Assembly: GCA_040877415.1 (NCBI GenBank) | Contig: JBBDNV010000091.1 | Coordinates: forward strand, 1-24,113 | Source: JBBDNV01 sp040877415 | Lineage (GTDB): Bacteria; Planctomycetota; Planctomycetia; Pirellulales; PALSA-1355 | Length of the DNA: 24,113 nucleotides | Direction: 5' to 3' | Shown: positions 21,196 to 24,113 of the stretch, in pieces | Layout: each line of letters starts with the position of its first letter | Position numbering within the stretch: position 1 is the stretch's first letter | The notes under the pieces: model-generated | What the model was told of the DNA's origin: nothing | Database searches by the model: none | What the model saw: only the letters and a program-made list of their open reading frames with translations | Made by a program: the position numbers and the translations under genes

Positions 21196-21576
21196 CTATT
21201 GCCTTCGTTTCTGGCGGAATTCCTCGAGGCTCGCCCGCAGCTTCGACACGGCCTGATTCAGCAGCGCTTTGTCGCCGACGGAAAGCGTGTCCTTCACGTT
21301 TTTTGGATAGACCGTCAACAAGATGATCGTCCCCAGATCGACGAAGCAAACGTAACAAACACGTAGCGCTCCGCGTTTGCCGGTTTTCCAACGCGGCGGG
21401 GCGTATCGCATCTTTCGAATGCCGGCCGTGCCCGGAATGACCGGGTGCCGCGTCGGTCCGTCAAGAATGCGATCTTCGAGGTCCGCGTGATCCTCGTCGG
21501 AGAGCCCGAATTCCTTCCACGCCGCGTCAAATGGCCTGGTGTCGATGAAGCTAAGATACTTCTTCTCTTCAGCCAT
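21196..21576 (-). CDS. RelE/HigB-like mRNA interferase toxin
   Basis: A 126-residue toxin-family protein of the RelE/ParE fold, HigB2-like branch. Diagnostic segments are FGLSDEDHADLEDRIL, VIPGTAGIRKMRYAPPRWKTGKRGALRVCYVCF and the strand-rich IILLTVYPKNVKDTLS. The Arg/Lys residues of RKMRYA and KRGALR are the kind that act on mRNA in ribosome-dependent interferases. The toxin gene comes first and the antitoxin second, the HigBA order. No strong Shine-Dalgarno precedes the ATG, which fits weak toxin translation. A good promoter lies about 40 nt upstream. Cleavage of mRNA is inferred from the family. Confidence 0.88.
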   Translation of the reverse strand: MAEEKKYLSFIDTRPFDAAWKEFGLSDEDHADLEDRILDGPTRHPVIPGTAGIRKMRYAPPRWKTGKRGALRVCYVCFVDLGTIILLTVYPKNVKDTLSVGDKALLNQAVSKLRASLEEFRQKRRQ

Positions 21577-21600
21577 GGTCCATTCAACATCAGCGCTACT

Positions 21601-21646
21601 ATTCTATGCTATTTAATATTATAGTCAAGTAAAGCGGGTGTTCCAA
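21601..21646 (-). promoter_or_regulatory. Promoter region of the higBA-like operon (two overlapping candidates)
   Basis: Read on the minus strand. Candidate A has -35 TTGGAA (21641-21646), a 17-nt spacer and a perfect -10 TATAAT (21618-21623). Candidate B has -35 TTGACT (21623-21628), a 16-nt spacer and -10 TAGAAT (21601-21606). The stretch is strikingly AT-rich and carries CTAT/ATAG repeats in both orientations (for example CTAT at 21609-21612 against ATAG at 21621-21624). These could be operator half-sites for the antitoxin complex. Confidence 0.65.
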
Positions 21647-21748
21647 GGTGCGTTTCCGCAGCCAATGATGACCCATTTTTTTCCGAGGCGATGAATGTCT
21701 CCCGCTGCCCCGGCAACGCAGTCTTAGGCTACGCCAAAGACATGCCCT

Positions 21749-21777
21749 TTGACGCTCTGGCGCCCATCTGTTAGCTT
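21749..21777 (+). promoter_or_regulatory. Possible promoter of the isocitrate dehydrogenase gene
   Basis: TTGACG (21749-21754), a 17-nt spacer and TAGCTT (21772-21777) lie 67 nt before the ATG at 21844. The -35 matches 5 of 6 consensus bases, but the -10 only 3 of 6, including the key A2 and T6. The gap to the divergent toxin gene needs a plus-strand promoter somewhere in it. Confidence 0.4.
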
Positions 21778-21843
21778 GGCGCGCTTGCCAACCTGCCTGA
21801 CGCACCCGCCTGTTTCCCCCCGACTTCTGGTTGTCGGCACCGC

Positions 21844-22935
21844 ATGGCACACGACGTTACGTTAATCACCGGCGACGGCACCGGTCCGGAATTGGCCGCC
21901 GCCGCCCAGCGCTGCGTGGACGCCACGGGCGTGAAAATCAACTGGGACGTGCAGGAAGCCGGCGCGGACGTGATGCAGCGGCTCGGCACGCCGCTTCCCG
22001 ATGCCGTGATGGAAAGCGTCCGCCGCACGAAGTGCGCGCTCAAGGCCCCCATTACCACGCCCGTCGGCACCGGATTCCGCAGCATCAACGTCCACCTGCG
22101 GCAAGCCCTGGGACTGTTCGCCTGCATTCGCCCCTGCAAGCAGTACCGCGGAGTGCGGACCTTTTTCAGCTCCGTGCCGGTCGACCTGGTGATCGTCCGC
22201 GAGAACACCGAAGACCTCTACTCGGGCATCGAGTTCGAACGCGGCAAGCCCGAGACCGCCGAGTTGATCGAAGTGATCAACAAACTCTCGGAGCGGAAGG
22301 TCAAAACGCAGGCCCGCGAGACGGGCATTTCCATTAAGCCGATTAGCGTTTCCGGCAGCGAGCGGATCGTCGAGTGCGCGTTCGACTACGCCCGCCAAAA
22401 CGGCCGCAAGAAAGTCACCTGCGTGCACAAGGCCAACATCATGAAGCACACCGACGGGCTGTGGCTCGAGGTGGCGCGCAGCGTGGCCAGGCGGAACACC
22501 GACATCGAGTTCGAAGACCGCATCGTCGACAACATGTGCATGCAACTGGTGCAGAAACCCGAGTTGTACGACGTGCTGGTGCTCACGAATCTGTACGGCG
22601 ACATTTTGAGCGACCTGGCGGCCGGGCTGGTGGGCGGATTGGGAGTCGCGCCGGGAGCCAACATCGGGCCCGACGGCGCCGTGTTCGAAGCCACGCACGG
22701 CAGCGCCCCCAAGTACAAGGGTCAAAACAAGGTCAATCCGACGGCCTTGATCCTCTCCGGCATGCTGATGCTTCGCTACCTGAAGGAGATGGATGCGGCC
22801 GCGCGTCTGGAGAATGCCGTGGCCGCGGTGATCGCCGACGGCAAGAGCGTGACCTACGACCTGAAAGCCGACCGCAACGACCCCACGGCCGTCGGCACGC
22901 GCGAAATGGCCGAGGCGATTTGCCGGAAACTGTGA
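21844..22935 (+). CDS. Isocitrate dehydrogenase, compact isocitrate/isopropylmalate dehydrogenase family
   Basis: A 363-residue beta-decarboxylating dehydrogenase converting isocitrate to 2-oxoglutarate in the TCA cycle. S80, N82, R86 and R96 in RSINVHLRQALGLFACIRP match the isocitrate-binding S, N and R residues of E. coli Icd; isopropylmalate dehydrogenases have hydrophobic residues at the Ser/Asn positions. VRENTEDLYSGIE (catalytic Tyr126) and VHKANIMK (catalytic Lys) are intact, as is the metal-binding GDILSDL. The adenine loop HGSAPKYKGQNKVNP has K290, Y291 and V297 at the E. coli NADP-specificity positions 344, 345 and 351, and Y338 near the position of Tyr391, but no equivalent of Arg395. 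The length is that of NAD-type enzymes. Cofactor use is therefore uncertain. lpxK starts 53 nt downstream. Confidence 0.92.
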   Translation: MAHDVTLITGDGTGPELAAAAQRCVDATGVKINWDVQEAGADVMQRLGTPLPDAVMESVRRTKCALKAPITTPVGTGFRSINVHLRQALGLFACIRPCKQYRGVRTFFSSVPVDLVIVRENTEDLYSGIEFERGKPETAELIEVINKLSERKVKTQARETGISIKPISVSGSERIVECAFDYARQNGRKKVTCVHKANIMKHTDGLWLEVARSVARRNTDIEFEDRIVDNMCMQLVQKPELYDVLVLTNLYGDILSDLAAGLVGGLGVAPGANIGPDGAVFEATHGSAPKYKGQNKVNPTALILSGMLMLRYLKEMDAAARLENAVAAVIADGKSVTYDLKADRNDPTAVGTREMAEAICRKL

Positions 22936-22988
22936 GGGGGCTTTTCGCCTCCCAGCGCTTGAACGGATCGCGACATCACATCGTGCCG

Positions 22989-24053
22989 ATGCGCCCGTCC
23001 CAATTTCGACGCCTGGTGAGCGGAGAGTGGCGCGGCCCGGGGCCCACGCTCGTGCGCGCGGCGCTCGCAGCCCTGGCGGTTCCCTACACGGCCGCCGTCC
23101 GCATGCGCAATCGGCGGTATGACGCCGGCCGTGCGCCCGTCACCCGCCTCGAAGTGCCCGTCGTCAGCGTCGGCAACATCACGCTCGGCGGAACCGGCAA
23201 AACGCCCACGGTCGAGTGGCTCGCCCGCTGGTTCGCCGGCCGCGGCGTGCGCGTCGGGGTGGTGAGCCGCGGCTACCGCTCGAAAGAGGGCCGGCCGAAC
23301 GATGAAGCTTTGGAGCTGGCGCAAAAGCTGCCCGACCTTGCGCACGTGGCCGATACGGATCGCGTGCGCGGGGCCCGGCAGGCCGTGGGGCGGTTCGGTT
23401 GTCAACTGTTGCTCGTCGATGATGGATTTCAGCACCGCCGTCTGGCGCGCGATTTCGACCTGGTGCTCATCGACGCGCTCGAGCCGTTCGGCTTCGGGCA
23501 CGTTTTTCCACGCGGCACGCTGCGCGAGCCGCTTTCGGGCTGGGCCCGGGCCGATGCGCTGATGCTGACCCGAGCCGACATGGTCGACGCGCCCGGGCGC
23601 GCCGAGATCCGCGAGCACGTGACCCGTTACGCTCCCGCCGCTCTTTGGCTCGAAGCGACGCACGCTCCGCAAGCGTTGCTTTCGGCCTCGGGCGCCGAGC
23701 AGCCGCTCGAAACGCTAGCGGGCCAACGCATCGCCGCCTTCTGCGGCATCGGCAACCCGGCCGGGTTCCGGCACTCGCTTGCGCATTGCCGGTATCAAGT
23801 CGCGGCGTCTGTGGAGTTCGCCGACCATATGCACTACACACCCGAGGACATCAGAGAGATCGCCCGTTGGGCCGACGCATTGGACGTCGCCGCCGTGTTG
23901 TGCACGCACAAGGACCTGGTCAAAGTCGGCGAGCACTGGACGTGCAACATACCGCTTTGGGCCCTTGCCATCCGCCTCGAGATCCTCGCCGGACAGGCCC
24001 CGTTTGAAGCTGCGCTAGGGCGACTCGCCCAGCGCGCTTTGGAGCCTCGCTAG
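22989..24053 (+). CDS. lpxK: Tetraacyldisaccharide 4'-kinase
   Basis: A 354-residue inner-membrane-associated kinase that phosphorylates the 4' position of the lipid A disaccharide, the sixth step of the Raetz pathway. An N-terminal hydrophobic segment (about 18-38) fits membrane association. VVSVGNITLGGTGKTPTVEWL (59-79) contains the P-loop with K71; GVVSRGYRSKEG, LLLVDDGFQHRRLARDFDLVLID and HVFPRGTLREPLSGWARADALMLTRAD are LpxK signatures. The frame is open far upstream through the isocitrate dehydrogenase gene, but the family begins at about MRPSQFRRLVSGEW, so I take the ATG at 22989; no Shine-Dalgarno is evident. It probably shares a transcript with the dehydrogenase gene 53 nt upstream and ends at an intrinsic terminator. 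Its presence indicates a lipid A-bearing outer membrane. Confidence 0.93.
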   Translation: MRPSQFRRLVSGEWRGPGPTLVRAALAALAVPYTAAVRMRNRRYDAGRAPVTRLEVPVVSVGNITLGGTGKTPTVEWLARWFAGRGVRVGVVSRGYRSKEGRPNDEALELAQKLPDLAHVADTDRVRGARQAVGRFGCQLLLVDDGFQHRRLARDFDLVLIDALEPFGFGHVFPRGTLREPLSGWARADALMLTRADMVDAPGRAEIREHVTRYAPAALWLEATHAPQALLSASGAEQPLETLAGQRIAAFCGIGNPAGFRHSLAHCRYQVAASVEFADHMHYTPEDIREIARWADALDVAAVLCTHKDLVKVGEHWTCNIPLWALAIRLEILAGQAPFEAALGRLAQRALEPR

Positions 24054-24057
24054 CTTA

Positions 24058-24085
24058 CGCGGGTGCAGCCTGCGGTTTGTTTTTT
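24058..24085 (+). terminator. Intrinsic terminator after lpxK
   Basis: CGCGGG (24058-24063) and CCTGCG (24069-24074) form a 6-bp stem with one G-U pair and a 5-nt loop. It is followed by GTTTGTTTTTT (24075-24085), a T-rich tract. It starts 5 nt after the lpxK stop and closes the dehydrogenase/lpxK unit. Confidence 0.7.
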
Positions 24086-24113
24086 AGGCGGCGGTGTGAT
24101 AGCAGCGAGTGGG

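Noticed and set aside
22374..22988. The long upstream extension of the lpxK frame
   Set aside because: It runs out of frame through the isocitrate dehydrogenase gene and encodes Arg/Gly-rich sequence. LpxK similarity begins only near the ATG at 22989.
1..24113. tRNA, rRNA, insertion sequence or integrase near the lower-GC stretch
   Set aside because: No cloverleaf, transposase, recombinase or flanking direct repeat was recognised by eye, so no mobile element is called.

Overview
The window is about 60-65% GC by eye and densely coding. It looks like a Planctomycetota chromosome, probably Pirellulales or a relative. This is inferred from three things: few start codons have a strong Shine-Dalgarno, the envelope proteins carry very long charged disordered regions, and the gene types fit (GldF-GldG fusion with a DUF4340 partner, NadB, fused UxaA, LpxK). 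No rRNA, tRNA, CRISPR array or insertion sequence was seen.

Layout: (1) 34-2153, + strand: a phenylacetate-CoA-ligase-like adenylating enzyme overlaps a DUF1445/D-glutamate-cyclase-like hydro-lyase by 4 nt, and the pair ends in an intrinsic terminator that contains the stop codon. (2) 2212-3823, +: a class-V aminotransferase of the VC1184 type, which lacks the cysteine-desulfurase cysteine, followed by a DUF971 zinc-binding protein. (3) 3834-15384, - strand, five genes read right to left: a 1270-residue DUF4175-like membrane protein with about 580 disordered residues, L-aspartate oxidase NadB, and a gliding-type ABC module (ATPase, GldF-GldG fusion, DUF4340 protein). The last two proteins both carry a Lys/Ala/Asp/Glu-rich insert near their C-terminal end. 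(4) 15.4-18.9 kb, -: an accessory-looking stretch of visibly lower GC. It encodes a TIR-domain protein with one transmembrane helix and, 64 nt downstream, a lipoprotein with ExxH and GxxH motifs like the ChaN/EreA/TIKI-TraB proteins. (5) 19163-20722, +: altronate dehydratase. (6) 20800-21576, -: a HigB/HigA-type toxin-antitoxin pair with a good promoter. (7) 21844-24053, +: a compact isocitrate dehydrogenase and LpxK (lipid A 4'-kinase), ending in an intrinsic terminator.

The most promising candidate for something undescribed is the TIR-TM plus lipoprotein pair. It could couple an intracellular TIR (possibly NAD-consuming) domain to an envelope-side partner. The ABC/Gld cluster looks like an envelope or secretion machine. 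NadB sitting inside that strand block, the isocitrate dehydrogenase and LpxK are core metabolism. All functions are read from recognised motifs and were not checked against a database.
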